DNA from: Candidatus Methylomicrobium oryzae
GTDB lineage: Bacteria > Pseudomonadota > Gammaproteobacteria > Methylococcales > Methylomonadaceae
Reading direction: 5' to 3'
Length of the DNA: 64,000 nt
Assembly: GCF_016745425.1 (NCBI RefSeq)
Contig: NZ_JAERVK010000001.1
Span: forward strand, 353,733 to 417,732
In this document: positions 17,826 through 26,860 of the stretch, piece after piece
Layout of the letters: every line of letters begins with the position of its first letter
Position numbering within the stretch: position 1 is the stretch's first letter
Made by a program: the position numbers and the translations under genes
Notes under the pieces: model-generated
Told to the model about the DNA's origin: nothing
Seen by the model: only the letters and a program-made list of their open reading frames with translations
Databases searched by the model: none

Positions 17826-18635
17826 ATGCATTGCCTGAGCCTCTTCCGCGGTATTCGAACCCGCTTTGGCTTTTATGTCGGTCATGCGTTCCGATAGCCA
17901 ATCGAGCCAGGCCGAAAAATTTTCACCTTTAGTGGCTGAAAGGCGGATGACTCCGATATCGGGATTGACCTGCCGTGCAAATCCGATGCAGCGATCGACG
18001 TCGAAGTCGACGTAAGGCAAGAGATCGGTCTTGTTGATCAGCATCAGGTCGGCGGCATGGAACATGTCCGGGTATTTGAGCGGCTTGTCGTCGCCTTCGG
18101 TGACCGACAGCACGACGATCTTGTGCGCCTCGCCGAGATCGAAGGAAGACGGACAAACCAGGTTGCCGACGTTTTCGATTGCCAGCAGGCTGTGACTTCT
18201 AAGACCCAGCTTCTCGACCGCATGGCCGATCCCATGCGCATCCAGATGGCAGGCGCGGCCGGTATTGATCTGCACGGCCGGCACGCCGGCGGCGCGAATC
18301 CGTTCGGCGTCGTGTTCGGTCTGCTGGTCGCCTTCGATGACCGCGATCGGAATCCGGTCTTTCAACGCCTTGATCGTCTCGACCAGTAGCGTCGTTTTGC
18401 CGGAACCGGGGCTTGAGACCAGATTCAGCACGAAAATACGGTGCTGTTCGAAGTAAGTCCGGTTTTGTTCGGCGTACGCGTTATTCTTGCCGAGCAGGTC
18501 CTGTTCGATTTTTAACAAGCGCGCCGCCGAATGCTCGTGATCATGCACGGCATCAAGATTCCGGTTCAGGACGAAGCGATGTTTTTGGGGCTCAGGATGT
18601 GGATGGGGAGTGCCGCAGCCGCAAATTCCGCACAT
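17808..18635 (-). CDS. hypB: Hydrogenase nickel incorporation GTPase HypB
   Basis: 275 residues. GTPase that delivers nickel to the [NiFe] active site together with HypA. N-terminal MCGICGCG is the high-affinity Ni motif; His-rich patches follow (HPHPEPQKH, HDHEH). The G-domain has P-loop SSPGSGKTTLL, VIEGDQQTEHDAERI, and NKTDLLPYVDFD with the base-recognition NKxD. The C-terminal end is set by a palindromic repeat. It follows hoxW on the same strand by 34 bases and is probably co-transcribed with hoxFUYHW. No hypA lies next to it. Confidence 0.96.
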   Translation of the reverse strand: MCGICGCGTPHPHPEPQKHRFVLNRNLDAVHDHEHSAARLLKIEQDLLGKNNAYAEQNRTYFEQHRIFVLNLVSSPGSGKTTLLVETIKALKDRIPIAVIEGDQQTEHDAERIRAAGVPAVQINTGRACHLDAHGIGHAVEKLGLRSHSLLAIENVGNLVCPSSFDLGEAHKIVVLSVTEGDDKPLKYPDMFHAADLMLINKTDLLPYVDFDVDRCIGFARQVNPDIGVIRLSATKGENFSAWLDWLSERMTDIKAKAGSNTAEEAQAMHRPAKF

Positions 18636-18669
18636 GATATTTTCCGAGGTTGACTACGTTCGAATCTTA

Positions 18670-19164
18670 TCAAATAACGGTCGACTCTTTGAATTTTTTG
18701 CTGCGCCAGACGGCAGGATGCGGATTTTGCAGCAGCTCTTCGATAAACGATTCGGCATGTCGCAAGTGGCGTTCGGCGTTCGGGCTCAAGTTTTCGCCCA
18801 ATTCGAACGTTTCGCCTTTAATTGCCAGTAAAAAGCAAGGGGGTGGAGGTCCTTTTCCGATCGATTGAAAAACCGCCATCACCGAGGCAGGATGCAGCGC
18901 ATGGGTCGTATAAGCGATCTCCAGAGCCGGTTCCAGTTCGTTCAATTCGAAAGGCGCTTCGCAGGCGACCGACGCGTCGGCGAACAGAACGAGCTCCCGG
19001 TGTTCCAGGTCCAACGCATGTTCGATCTGCAGTTGGAAGTCGGTCAGGATGTCGATGGCCTCCGTATCGCAGCGCTCTTGCACGTAGTCTATCAGCAAGG
19101 GGCCGAGCGCATCGTCGCCGCGGCTGAGATTGCCGTAGCCGAAGACCAGGACGGGTTTAGGCAT
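18670..19164 (-). CDS. hoxW: Hydrogenase maturation endopeptidase HoxW
   Basis: 164 residues from MPKPVLVFGYGNLSRGDDALG. Nickel-dependent protease of the HyaD/HycI/HoxW family that clips the C-terminal extension of the HoxH precursor once the NiFe(CN)2CO centre is in place. The Gxxx(S)RGDDxxG motif carries the conserved Asp, and TTHALHPAS holds the conserved His. Its start overlaps the hoxH stop by eight bases, so protease and substrate are translated in tandem. An ATG ten codons upstream is rejected. Confidence 0.93.
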   Translation of the reverse strand: MPKPVLVFGYGNLSRGDDALGPLLIDYVQERCDTEAIDILTDFQLQIEHALDLEHRELVLFADASVACEAPFELNELEPALEIAYTTHALHPASVMAVFQSIGKGPPPPCFLLAIKGETFELGENLSPNAERHLRHAESFIEELLQNPHPAVWRSKKFKESTVI

Positions 19165-20662
19165 CGGCCAACCGTTCGATTGTGCCGTCGCCATATTTGA
19201 CTATACGATCGGCAATGCGGCCTTCGGCATCGACCAGTTCGACCTGCAGCGGCATCTTGCCGACCGCATGCGTCGCGCAGGACAGGCAAGGGTCATAAGC
19301 GCGGATCGCGACTTCCAGGTTGTTCAGCAGCGGCTCGGTCAACTCGCGGCCGGACAGATAGGTCGCCGCGACCTGCCGGACCGATTCGTTCATCGCAGTG
19401 TTGTTGCTGGTGGTCGAGACGATCAGATTCACTTTAGTTAAGATGTCGTTTTCGTCGACCCGATAATGGTGGAACAGCGTGCCGCGCGGCGCTTCGATCA
19501 CGCCGATGCCTTCGTAGCGCTTTTCGCCGCGCGCGACCAGGTCCCGCCCCAGGATTTCCGGATCGAGGAGCAGATTTTTGATGCTCTCGGCGCAGTGCAG
19601 CACCTCGATCATCCGCGCCCAATGGAACGCGAGCGTGCTGTGCACCATGACCTGGCCTCCGCCGTGCGCCTTGAATTCGAAGCGCGCGGCTTCCGCCAGC
19701 GGCGTGTCGATATAGTCGCAGTTGTTCACCCGCGCGAGCGGCCCGACCCGGTACCAGCCGTCCTCTTTGCCCAGTGCCAAGAGATAAGGGAACTTCATGT
19801 AACTCCAGGAACGGACCTCTTCGTGGATTATGTCGCTGTAACCGCAGTAGTCGATATGATCGATCACCGTTTCGCCTCGGTCGTTCTTGACCCGGATGCC
19901 GCCGTGATAAAGCTCCAGCGCGCCGTCGGGACGCGTCAGGCCGAGATAATTGCTGCGTATCGTTGCGAATTCGTCGTAATAGGGCAGATGCGAGCAGTGC
20001 ACTTTCTTGATCACGTCGACCGCTTCTTCGGACCAGGCGATGATCTGATCGACGTCCTTCAGCAGATAGTCACGTTCCTCCAAAGTCAGCGCCTTGTTCA
20101 TCCCGCCCGCGATCGCGCCGGTGCCGTGGATGCGTTTGCCGCAGATCACCCGGATCACTTCCTGACCGTATTTGCGCAGCTTGACCCCTTTTAGGCCGAT
20201 GTCGGGATAATCGCTCAATACTCCGATCACGTTGCGCTTGCCGATCTCGCTTTCGAAACCGAACAGCAGGTCGGGGCTGGCCAGATGGAAAAAATGCAGC
20301 GCATGCGATTGCAGGACTTGGCCGAAATGCAGCAGCCGTCTTAGCTTGTCCGCGGTTGGGGGCAGTTTGTCCGGATCGATCCCGACCAGCTGGTCGATCG
20401 CTTTACCGGCCGCGAGCTGATGGCTGACCGGACAAATCCCGCACAGGCGCTGCACGATTACCGGCAGTTCCCAGTACGGCCGGCCCTGCATGAACCGCTC
20501 GAAGCCCCGGAATTCGACGATATGCAGCCGGGCTTGTTTGACCTGGTTGTGCTCGTCCAAGAGCAGCGTGACCTTGCCGTGGCCTTCGACGCGGGAGACC
20601 GGGTCGATCGCGATCCGTCTCAGGTTTTCGGGATTGTCGGCGGTTTCCAAATGTTCGTACAT
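19157..20662 (-). CDS. hoxH: NAD-reducing hydrogenase large subunit HoxH
   Basis: 501 residues from MYEHLETADN. Carries the NiFe active site: Cys74 and Cys77 in RLCGICPVSH, and Cys459 and Cys462 in DPCLSCATH. His465 ends the cleavage motif, and the 36 residues after it form the extension that HoxW removes. With HoxY it makes the hydrogenase module; HoxFU pass electrons to NAD+. Family features IDPVSRVEGHGK and HSTLAFHWARMIEVL are intact. A toxin-antitoxin pair separates it from hoxY, yet it stays co-directional, only 8 bases after the toxin stop. Confidence 0.96.
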   Translation of the reverse strand: MYEHLETADNPENLRRIAIDPVSRVEGHGKVTLLLDEHNQVKQARLHIVEFRGFERFMQGRPYWELPVIVQRLCGICPVSHQLAAGKAIDQLVGIDPDKLPPTADKLRRLLHFGQVLQSHALHFFHLASPDLLFGFESEIGKRNVIGVLSDYPDIGLKGVKLRKYGQEVIRVICGKRIHGTGAIAGGMNKALTLEERDYLLKDVDQIIAWSEEAVDVIKKVHCSHLPYYDEFATIRSNYLGLTRPDGALELYHGGIRVKNDRGETVIDHIDYCGYSDIIHEEVRSWSYMKFPYLLALGKEDGWYRVGPLARVNNCDYIDTPLAEAARFEFKAHGGGQVMVHSTLAFHWARMIEVLHCAESIKNLLLDPEILGRDLVARGEKRYEGIGVIEAPRGTLFHHYRVDENDILTKVNLIVSTTSNNTAMNESVRQVAATYLSGRELTEPLLNNLEVAIRAYDPCLSCATHAVGKMPLQVELVDAEGRIADRIVKYGDGTIERLADA

Positions 20663-20670
20663 AGTCTGTC

Positions 20671-20967
20671 TTAGTTCTTGATTCGGTGCTGCCAATAATC
20701 GGGATTTCTATGAAGATGCATTACTGCAACGACATAGATAGTTCTTTGGCTCTCATGGTATAAAACGCCGTAGGGGAAGCGCCTGACCAAGGATCTTCTG
20801 ATGCCATCTTCCAAGAGCGGCCATGCTTTTGGGAAAGCAGCGATTCTTTCGATAGCATTGGCAATCTCAATCGAAAAATCGAGGCCTAGGCCAGTTTCGG
20901 CGTTTTCGTAATAATCGATAGCTTCATTGAATTCCAGTTCCGCATCGGGATGGAACAGAATGTTCAC
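20671..20967 (-). CDS. ParE/RelE superfamily toxin
   Basis: 98 residues: MNILFHPDAELEFNEAIDYYE, then FPYGVLYHESQRTIYVVAVMHLHRNPDYWQHR. This fits the ParE/RelE fold, whose members poison gyrase or cleave mRNA on the ribosome; the ParE-like branch is more likely from the EFNEAIDYYE helix. The start overlaps the upstream antitoxin stop by four bases. The pair lies between hoxY and hoxH, on the same strand as both. Confidence 0.88.
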   Translation of the reverse strand: MNILFHPDAELEFNEAIDYYENAETGLGLDFSIEIANAIERIAAFPKAWPLLEDGIRRSLVRRFPYGVLYHESQRTIYVVAVMHLHRNPDYWQHRIKN

Positions 20968-21188
20968 TGCTGAAATTTAGCGGCTATTTTTTTAAAAACT
21001 TCCTCGCTGGAAATCGCTTTAATTTCACCAGACTTTAATTCTTGCAGCCGGTTTTTGGCTACTGTCACCCAATTTTCGTCAACCCCCTGTTCGGGCGTAT
21101 TTAAGCTGCTTAACAAACAATCCACGAGTAAAGCTCTTTCTTCTACAGGTAACGAAACCGCTTCCGCTATCAATTCTTTGGTTTTCAT
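20964..21188 (-). CDS. Antitoxin of the ParE-type module
   Basis: 74 residues, acidic. The N-terminal half (KELIAEAVSLPVEERALLVDCLLSSL) is typical of the small addiction-module antitoxins paired with ParE toxins. The C-terminal half should wrap the toxin. Antitoxin first, toxin second with ATGA-type overlap is the standard order and gives antitoxin excess. It lies 36 bases downstream of the hoxY stop. Confidence 0.88.
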   Translation of the reverse strand: MKTKELIAEAVSLPVEERALLVDCLLSSLNTPEQGVDENWVTVAKNRLQELKSGEIKAISSEEVFKKIAAKFQQ

Positions 21189-21224
21189 GGTCTACCGATT
21201 AATTCAGATGGATAAAATTAAGTA

Positions 21225-21767
21225 TCAATCATAATGGATCAATTCATACGGCAATGCCGGCTCCCGTCCCGCCAGCAAATCGGTCAGGAATTTCCAGAAC
21301 ACGTCCGCGGACGGCGGGCAGCCGGGCAGGGAATAATCGATCTTGACGACTTCGTGGATCGGCCGGACCTTGTTCAGCAGCAGCGGCAGTTCCGGATCGC
21401 TCGGAATCTGCGGGTTTTCAACGCCGATTCCGTCCAGGTAGGATTCGCCGAGGCATTCTTCCAGCGGAATATAGTTCCGGTAATTGGGCAGGCCGCCGTT
21501 AATTGCGCAGGCGCCGACCGCGACCAGAATCTTGCAGTGCTTGCGGAACTCGCGCAGCGTATGCACGTTTTCGGAATTGCAGACGCCGCCTTCGATCAGG
21601 CCGATGTCGCAGTCGCCGCAGTGTTCGATGTCGGTCAGCGGCGAGCGGTCGAATTCGGCGACTTCGGCCAATTCCAGGATCCGCTCGTCGATGTCCAGGA
21701 ACGACATGTGGCAGCCGAAGCAGCCCGCCAGCGAGACGGTCGCGATTCTGAGTTTTTTATCCGCCAT
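21225..21767 (-). CDS. hoxY: NAD-reducing hydrogenase small subunit HoxY
   Basis: 180 residues from MADKKLRIATVSLAGCFGCH. Holds the proximal [4Fe-4S] cluster next to the NiFe site. Ligand regions are CFGCH, the GDCDIGLIEGGVCN stretch, VGACAINGG and GCPPSADV. The short length without a large C-terminal domain is usual for the bidirectional NAD-linked group. Its start overlaps the hoxU stop by 11 bases. Downstream comes the inserted toxin-antitoxin pair rather than hoxH. Confidence 0.95.
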   Translation of the reverse strand: MADKKLRIATVSLAGCFGCHMSFLDIDERILELAEVAEFDRSPLTDIEHCGDCDIGLIEGGVCNSENVHTLREFRKHCKILVAVGACAINGGLPNYRNYIPLEECLGESYLDGIGVENPQIPSDPELPLLLNKVRPIHEVVKIDYSLPGCPPSADVFWKFLTDLLAGREPALPYELIHYD

Positions 21768-22476
21768 GCGATTCTTGCTCCTGTTCAAGGCTGACTTCGG
21801 CAATCGTTTGATGGTCGTAGTCGCGCGCCCCGATCGGCGTCGCATAGCCGGTGCGTTTGATCAGGATCGCGCCGGTCGGGCAGATGTGTGCGGCCTTGTC
21901 GCTCGCTTCGAGGTCGGTGTCTTTCAATAAGCCGCTTGCGGAGTTGGCGATCAAGTGCTTGTTGATCCCTCGGCCGCTGATCGCGAAGACGTCCTTGCCG
22001 TCCTTCTCGCGCGAGGCGCGGACGCACAGCGTGCAGAAAATGCAGCGGTTCAGATCGATCATCACGTCCGGATGCGAGGCATCGAGTTTGCGCGGCGAGA
22101 AAAAATGCATGAAATGGTTGTCGTGCATGCCGAGATAATAGCCGACCGCCTGCAGCTTGCAGTTGCCGCTTTTTTCGCACCCGGGGCAGAGGTGGTTGCC
22201 TTCGACGAACAGCATCTGCGTGATCCGTTTACGGTCCTCGTTCAATTCCTCGGTATGGCTCAGTACTTCCAGGCCTTCCGTGGCCGGAAAGGTGCAGGCG
22301 GAGCAGACCCGGCCGTTCACGAGCACCGAGCACAGTTTGCAGCTGCCGTGCGGCGTATAGCCGGAGTGGTGGCACAGATGCGGGATATAGGCGCCGGCAT
22401 CAAGCGCGGCGTCGATGATTGTTTGACCGTCGCTGAAAGGGATCGGTTGGCCATCGAGTATAAACGTCTTGGTCAT
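21757..22476 (-). CDS. hoxU: NAD-reducing hydrogenase diaphorase subunit HoxU
   Basis: 239 residues from MTKTFILDGQPIPFSDGQTI. Electron relay between HoxF and HoxY, related to the N-terminus of NuoG. An N-terminal [2Fe-2S] ferredoxin domain (CHHSGYTPHGSCKLCSVLVN ... CSAC) is followed by a His/Cys-ligated [4Fe-4S] (HLCPGCEKSGNC) and a further cluster region (CIFCTLCVRASRE ... CPTGAI). It starts one base after the hoxF stop. Confidence 0.95.
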   Translation of the reverse strand: MTKTFILDGQPIPFSDGQTIIDAALDAGAYIPHLCHHSGYTPHGSCKLCSVLVNGRVCSACTFPATEGLEVLSHTEELNEDRKRITQMLFVEGNHLCPGCEKSGNCKLQAVGYYLGMHDNHFMHFFSPRKLDASHPDVMIDLNRCIFCTLCVRASREKDGKDVFAISGRGINKHLIANSASGLLKDTDLEASDKAAHICPTGAILIKRTGYATPIGARDYDHQTIAEVSLEQEQESHGG

Positions 22477-22477
22477 C

Positions 22478-24256
22478 TCATTCCCCCGTTTGCGATAGAT
22501 GCGCGGCCGCATCGCTCCGGTTCGCGAGGCGGCGTGCGGTTTCGAGCTCGGCGTCCAGGTCGAAACCGGGCTCGTAGCTGATTTTCTTCAACCGGCTTTG
22601 GTAGGCTTCGGGATAGCGCGCCAGGGTCGTCAGCACCGGATTCGCGGCGGTCTGGCCGAGGCCGCAGTGACTGTAGGTCTTGACCAGCCGGCAAATCTCG
22701 TCGAGTGCCGCGACGTCGCCGGCCGAGCCGCGGCCGTCGTAGATCTTGTCGAGCTGTTTCCTGAGCAATGAAGTGCCGACCCGGCAGGGCGTGCAGAAGC
22801 CGCAGCTTTCGTGCGCGAAGAAATGGGTGAAGTTATGCGCGATGTCGAGGATGTTCCGGCTGTTGTTGAATACGATGAACGAGCCGCCGGTGGCCAGATC
22901 CTCGAACGCGAGCAGGCGGCCGAATTCGCGGTTAGAAATGAAGGTGCCTGACGGCCCGCCGACCTGTGCGCCCAGGATGTCTTTGGCGCCGCAGTCGTCC
23001 AGAATAGTTCGGACCGGCGTTCCGAACGGGTATTCATAGATGCCGGGATGTGTACAGTCGCCGCTGATGCTGAGAATCTTGGTGCCTTTCGATTTCTCGG
23101 TGCCGTGCGCCGCAAACCAGGCGCCGCTGTGCACTGCAATTGCCGCGGCCGCGAAGAACGATTCGACGTTATTCACGACGGTCGGTTTGCCGAGATAGCC
23201 GTGCGAGACCGGATACGGCGGCCGATTGCGCGGAATGCCGCTTTTGCCTTCGAGCGATTCGATCAATGCCGATTCCTCGCCGCAAATATAGGCACCGGCG
23301 CCGAGCCGGATTTCAATGTCGAAATCGAGATTATGTCCCAGAATGCCGCGGCCGAGCAGGCCGGCCTCCCGGCGCTGGGCGAGAATTGCCTGCAGTTTGT
23401 CGTACAGGTGCAGATATTCGCCGCGCAAATACAAAAAGCCGTGTTTGGCGCCGACGATCGCGGCGCAGAGGGTCATCCCTTCGAACACCTGGTCCGCGAA
23501 CGCATTCAGCAGCCCCCGATCCTTGAACGTGCCGGGCTCGCCTTCGTCCGCATTGCAGACCACATAGCGTTCGGTTTCCGCTTCTTCGGCGCAGAAGCGC
23601 CATTTGGCCGCGGTCTTGAATCCCGCGCCGCCGCGGCCGCGCAGCCCCGAAGCGTCGATTTCGGCCAGCGTTTGGTTGAGCCCTCGCGTATAGGCCGCCT
23701 TCAGCGCATCGCCAGGGGCGATCGGCCGGCCCAGCAGTAGTCCAGATTTGCGGATATTATCTTCGGCCTGAAAAAACTCGGGAGGCCATCCGGCAAGCGG
23801 TGTTTGCCGCTCGATTAGGTCGGCGATCCGGTCGACTCGGGCGCGATCCAGCCGCGTCAGCGCATGGCCGTTGACTAGACCCGCCGGACCTTGGTCGCAC
23901 ATGCCGGTACACGAGGTATTGTCGAGGCTGACCAGACCGTCGTTGCGCACGCCGCCGACCGGCACGCGCAATTTTTCGGCCATGTATTCGATTAGGGCGT
24001 CTTTGCCCAGCATCCGATCCGTAATCGAGTCACTGATCAGCAGTTCGTAACGCCCCTTCGGGGTGGAAGAAAAGAAGTTGTAAAACTCGACCGCGTCGAT
24101 GATCCGCGTCCGGGGGATTTGCAGCGCCTTGGCCAGCAGCTCGACCGCTTCATTCGAAATATGATGATCGCGGGCCTGAATTTCCCGCAGCATTTCGAGT
24201 AAACGCGTCGGCTGAAAGTGATGTTTTGCCGCCAGATCCTGAATGAATAGTCGCAT
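22478..24256 (-). CDS. hoxF: NAD-reducing hydrogenase diaphorase subunit HoxF
   Basis: 592 residues from MRLFIQDLAAKHH. The N-terminal NuoE-like domain retains only the second Cys pair (SCTGMCDQGPAG), as in the Cupriavidus-type HoxF. The NuoF-like core has the FMN site GLRGRGGAGFKTAAKW and the NADH-site stretch GAYICGEESALIESLEG. The [4Fe-4S] ligands are in SCGFCTPCRVG. No separate hoxE is present, consistent with this type. It is the first gene of the hoxFUYHW-hypB run. Only 63 bases separate its start from hypF on the other strand. Confidence 0.96.
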   Translation of the reverse strand: MRLFIQDLAAKHHFQPTRLLEMLREIQARDHHISNEAVELLAKALQIPRTRIIDAVEFYNFFSSTPKGRYELLISDSITDRMLGKDALIEYMAEKLRVPVGGVRNDGLVSLDNTSCTGMCDQGPAGLVNGHALTRLDRARVDRIADLIERQTPLAGWPPEFFQAEDNIRKSGLLLGRPIAPGDALKAAYTRGLNQTLAEIDASGLRGRGGAGFKTAAKWRFCAEEAETERYVVCNADEGEPGTFKDRGLLNAFADQVFEGMTLCAAIVGAKHGFLYLRGEYLHLYDKLQAILAQRREAGLLGRGILGHNLDFDIEIRLGAGAYICGEESALIESLEGKSGIPRNRPPYPVSHGYLGKPTVVNNVESFFAAAAIAVHSGAWFAAHGTEKSKGTKILSISGDCTHPGIYEYPFGTPVRTILDDCGAKDILGAQVGGPSGTFISNREFGRLLAFEDLATGGSFIVFNNSRNILDIAHNFTHFFAHESCGFCTPCRVGTSLLRKQLDKIYDGRGSAGDVAALDEICRLVKTYSHCGLGQTAANPVLTTLARYPEAYQSRLKKISYEPGFDLDAELETARRLANRSDAAAHLSQTGE

Positions 24257-24319
24257 ACGTTTTGCCGGATTTGAATGTTCGGGGCCTGCCGGCATTATAA
24301 TAAGTCCACTTATGCTTGA
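24257..24319. promoter_or_regulatory. Compact divergent control region, hoxF / hypF
   Basis: All signals for both the hox run (leftward) and hypFCDE (rightward) must fit in or overlap 63 bases. An AT-rich core with ttataataagt lies at about 24294-24304. I see no clear -24/-12 element. If hoxF uses the upstream ATG at 24295 the space is even smaller. Confidence 0.4.
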
Positions 24320-26608
24320 ATGCCATTAAAACTTTTACGGGTTTTCACTATTCGCGAACAGCTTCGGATTCAGGTCGAGGGAACGGTCCAGGGCGTCGGA
24401 ATGCGGCCGTTCGTCTTTCAGCTGGCAGAGCGGTGCCACCAGAACGGGTGGGTTGCAAATACCGGCGCCGGACTGACGATAGCGATCGAAGGCGCGCCGG
24501 AATTGCAGCGGCAGTTTCTTGACGGGCTCAATAACCCGCCGCCGCCCGCGAACGTTCTCACGCTCTCGGTAGACAAGCGGCCTTTGGAAAATTTCAGCCG
24601 CTTCGAGATCCGAAGCAGCGAAGCCGAAGGGCAAAACGCGATTTTCGTGCTGCCCGACCTGGCGATTTGCGGCGATTGCTTGAAGGACCTATTCGAATCC
24701 GCCAGCCGATTCTACCGTTATCCGTTCACCAGCTGCAGCCGCTGCGGGCCGCGCTACAGTATCATCGAGAGTCTACCCTACGACCGCGAGCGCACCGCCA
24801 TGGCAGGATTCACGATGTGTCCGGCCTGCATCCAGGATTATCGATCCATCGACAACCGGCGTTTCCATGCGCAAACGATCGCCTGCGCGAAGTGCGGCCC
24901 GGCGTTAAGCCTGCTCGACCGGGCGGGCAACGAGTTGGCAGACGGCGATCAGGCGCTGGAGGCCGCCTGCGGTTATTTGCGGGAAGGAAAAATCGTTGCG
25001 GTCAGAGGGATCGGCGGCTATCAGCTGTGGGCCGATGCAGCCGATCGGGCGGCCGTCGAGCGCTTGCGCATCCGCAAGCACCGGCCGGCCAAACCGTTCG
25101 CCTTGATGGTGGCGGGGATTGAAGACGCCGAAGCGCTTTGCTTTCTGAGCAAGCTTGAAAAGGAGGCACTGGCTTCGCCTGCCGCCCCGATCGTGCTGGC
25201 AAAGCGGCGGAATCATACCGCCGTCGCCGAGGCAGTGGCGCCGGACAATACGATGCTCGGCGTGATGCTGGCCTATACGCCCTTGCATCATCTGCTATTG
25301 CATGGCTTCGGTGCGCCGGCCGTTGCGACCAGCGGCAACCGGCACAGCGAGCCGATCTGCATCGATAACGCTCAGGCGCTGGAGCGATTGGCGAATATTG
25401 CCGACTGTTTCCTGACCCATGACCGTCCGATCCTACGGCCGCTGGACGATTCGGTGGCACGGGTAATCAACGGCCGACTCACACTGCTGCGGCGTGCCCG
25501 AGGCTATGCGCCGCAGCCCGTTTTATCGAAGGCGGCCCTGCCGGATGCGTTCGCGGTCGGCGGACATTTGAAAAGTACCGTCGCGATCGGCCATAACCGT
25601 CAGATGATCGTGAGTCCGCATATCGGCGATCTGGATGATGCAAATTCCGTCAGGCAGTTCGACGCGGCGCTGATCGATCTACGGCAGTTTTATCCCATCG
25701 AACCGAAGCTGATCGTGCGCGATCTGCATGACGACTATGGCGCGAGTCGGATCGCCGAACGCGAAGCGATGCTATCGTCTCAGCCCGTTAAAACACTCAG
25801 GGTTCAGCATCACTACGCGCACGTGCTGGCCTGCATGGCCGAACACGGCCTGGAGCCGCCGCTGCTCGGAGTCGCCTTCGACGGCAACGGGCTCGGCAGC
25901 GACAACACGCTCTGGGGCGGCGAATTCCTGCGGATACACGGCCGGGGATTCGAACGCTTCGCGCATCTGCGCGCGTTTTCGCTGCCGGGTGGGGGAAAAG
26001 CGATGCGGGAGCCCCGCCGCGCGGCTTTGGGGCTCCTTTACGCGATCGATCCCGTAAGGACTTTCGAGCGCATGGCGCCGCATTTCTCGGCAGCGGAATC
26101 GAATCTGCTCGAAACGGCGTTAAAAAAAGGGATCAACTGCCCGCTCACCACCAGCGCCGGGCGCCTGTTCGATGTGGTTGCCAGTCTGCTCGGGCTTTGC
26201 CAGGTCAATCGGTTCGAGGGGCAGGCCGCGATCGGGCTGGAACAATGCGCGGCAGCGGTCGAATCGGACCTCCTCTACGATTTCCGGATCGCCGGCGAAA
26301 GGCCTTGCATGATCGACTGGCAACCGATGATCGAACAGCTGCTGGCGGATATTCCGGCCGGCAATCACGGCCTGGTCGCGCGAAAATTTAACAACACTTT
26401 GGCGGCGATCATCACGGCGATCGCCGAACGCGCCGGGGAACAAGTTGTTGTGTTGAGCGGCGGCTGTTTCCAGAACGCGCTGCTCGTTGAACGGGCGGCC
26501 GGAAAATTAAAATCCGCTGGCTTTCAAGTCTATTGTCATGAAAAAATACCGCCGAACGACGGCGGCCTGTCTCTCGGCCAGCTGTATGCCGTCAAATACC
26601 TTGGATAA
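24320..26608 (+). CDS. hypF: Carbamoyltransferase HypF
   Basis: 762 residues. Makes the cyanide ligands of the NiFe site from carbamoyl phosphate, handing the carbamoyl group to HypE. The N-terminal acylphosphatase domain has VEGTVQGVGMRPFVFQLA. Two zinc-finger-like units follow (CGDC ... CSRCGPRYS and CPAC ... CAKCGP), then a YrdC-like domain (YLREGKIVAVRGIGGYQLW). The C-terminal Kae1-like carbamoyltransferase domain has VQHHYAHVLACMAEH, FDGNGLGSDNTLWGGEF and LSGGCFQNALL. Complete. First gene of hypF-C-D-E. Confidence 0.96.
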   Translation: MPLKLLRVFTIREQLRIQVEGTVQGVGMRPFVFQLAERCHQNGWVANTGAGLTIAIEGAPELQRQFLDGLNNPPPPANVLTLSVDKRPLENFSRFEIRSSEAEGQNAIFVLPDLAICGDCLKDLFESASRFYRYPFTSCSRCGPRYSIIESLPYDRERTAMAGFTMCPACIQDYRSIDNRRFHAQTIACAKCGPALSLLDRAGNELADGDQALEAACGYLREGKIVAVRGIGGYQLWADAADRAAVERLRIRKHRPAKPFALMVAGIEDAEALCFLSKLEKEALASPAAPIVLAKRRNHTAVAEAVAPDNTMLGVMLAYTPLHHLLLHGFGAPAVATSGNRHSEPICIDNAQALERLANIADCFLTHDRPILRPLDDSVARVINGRLTLLRRARGYAPQPVLSKAALPDAFAVGGHLKSTVAIGHNRQMIVSPHIGDLDDANSVRQFDAALIDLRQFYPIEPKLIVRDLHDDYGASRIAEREAMLSSQPVKTLRVQHHYAHVLACMAEHGLEPPLLGVAFDGNGLGSDNTLWGGEFLRIHGRGFERFAHLRAFSLPGGGKAMREPRRAALGLLYAIDPVRTFERMAPHFSAAESNLLETALKKGINCPLTTSAGRLFDVVASLLGLCQVNRFEGQAAIGLEQCAAAVESDLLYDFRIAGERPCMIDWQPMIEQLLADIPAGNHGLVARKFNNTLAAIITAIAERAGEQVVVLSGGCFQNALLVERAAGKLKSAGFQVYCHEKIPPNDGGLSLGQLYAVKYLG

Positions 26609-26614
26609 CCGAAT

Positions 26615-26860
26615 ATGTGCCTTGCCGTTCCCGGCCGAATCACCGATATTTCCGAAAACAGCGACCCTTTGCTGCGCAAAGGCCGGGTCGATTTTTCGGG
26701 CATCGTGAAGGAAATCAGTCTGGCTTATGTGCCGGAAGCGCAGATCGGCGACTATGTGATCGTGCATGCCGGTTTTGCGCTGTCGCTGCTCGATCCCGGC
26801 GAAGCCGAGGCTGGCCTGCAGGCATTTCGCGAACTGGCCGGGTTTAAGGACGAGCAATGA
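26615..26860 (+). CDS. hypC: Hydrogenase assembly chaperone HypC
   Basis: 81 residues starting MCLAVPGRI; Cys2 after Met removal binds the iron centre carried with HypD and then the HoxH precursor. The core [29 protein letters not shown] matches HypC/HupF. It lies 6 bases after hypF and overlaps hypD by four bases. Confidence 0.95.
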   Translation: MCLAVPGRITDISENSDPLLRKGRVDFSGIVKEISLAYVPEAQIGDYVIVHAGFALSLLDPGEAEAGLQAFRELAGFKDEQ

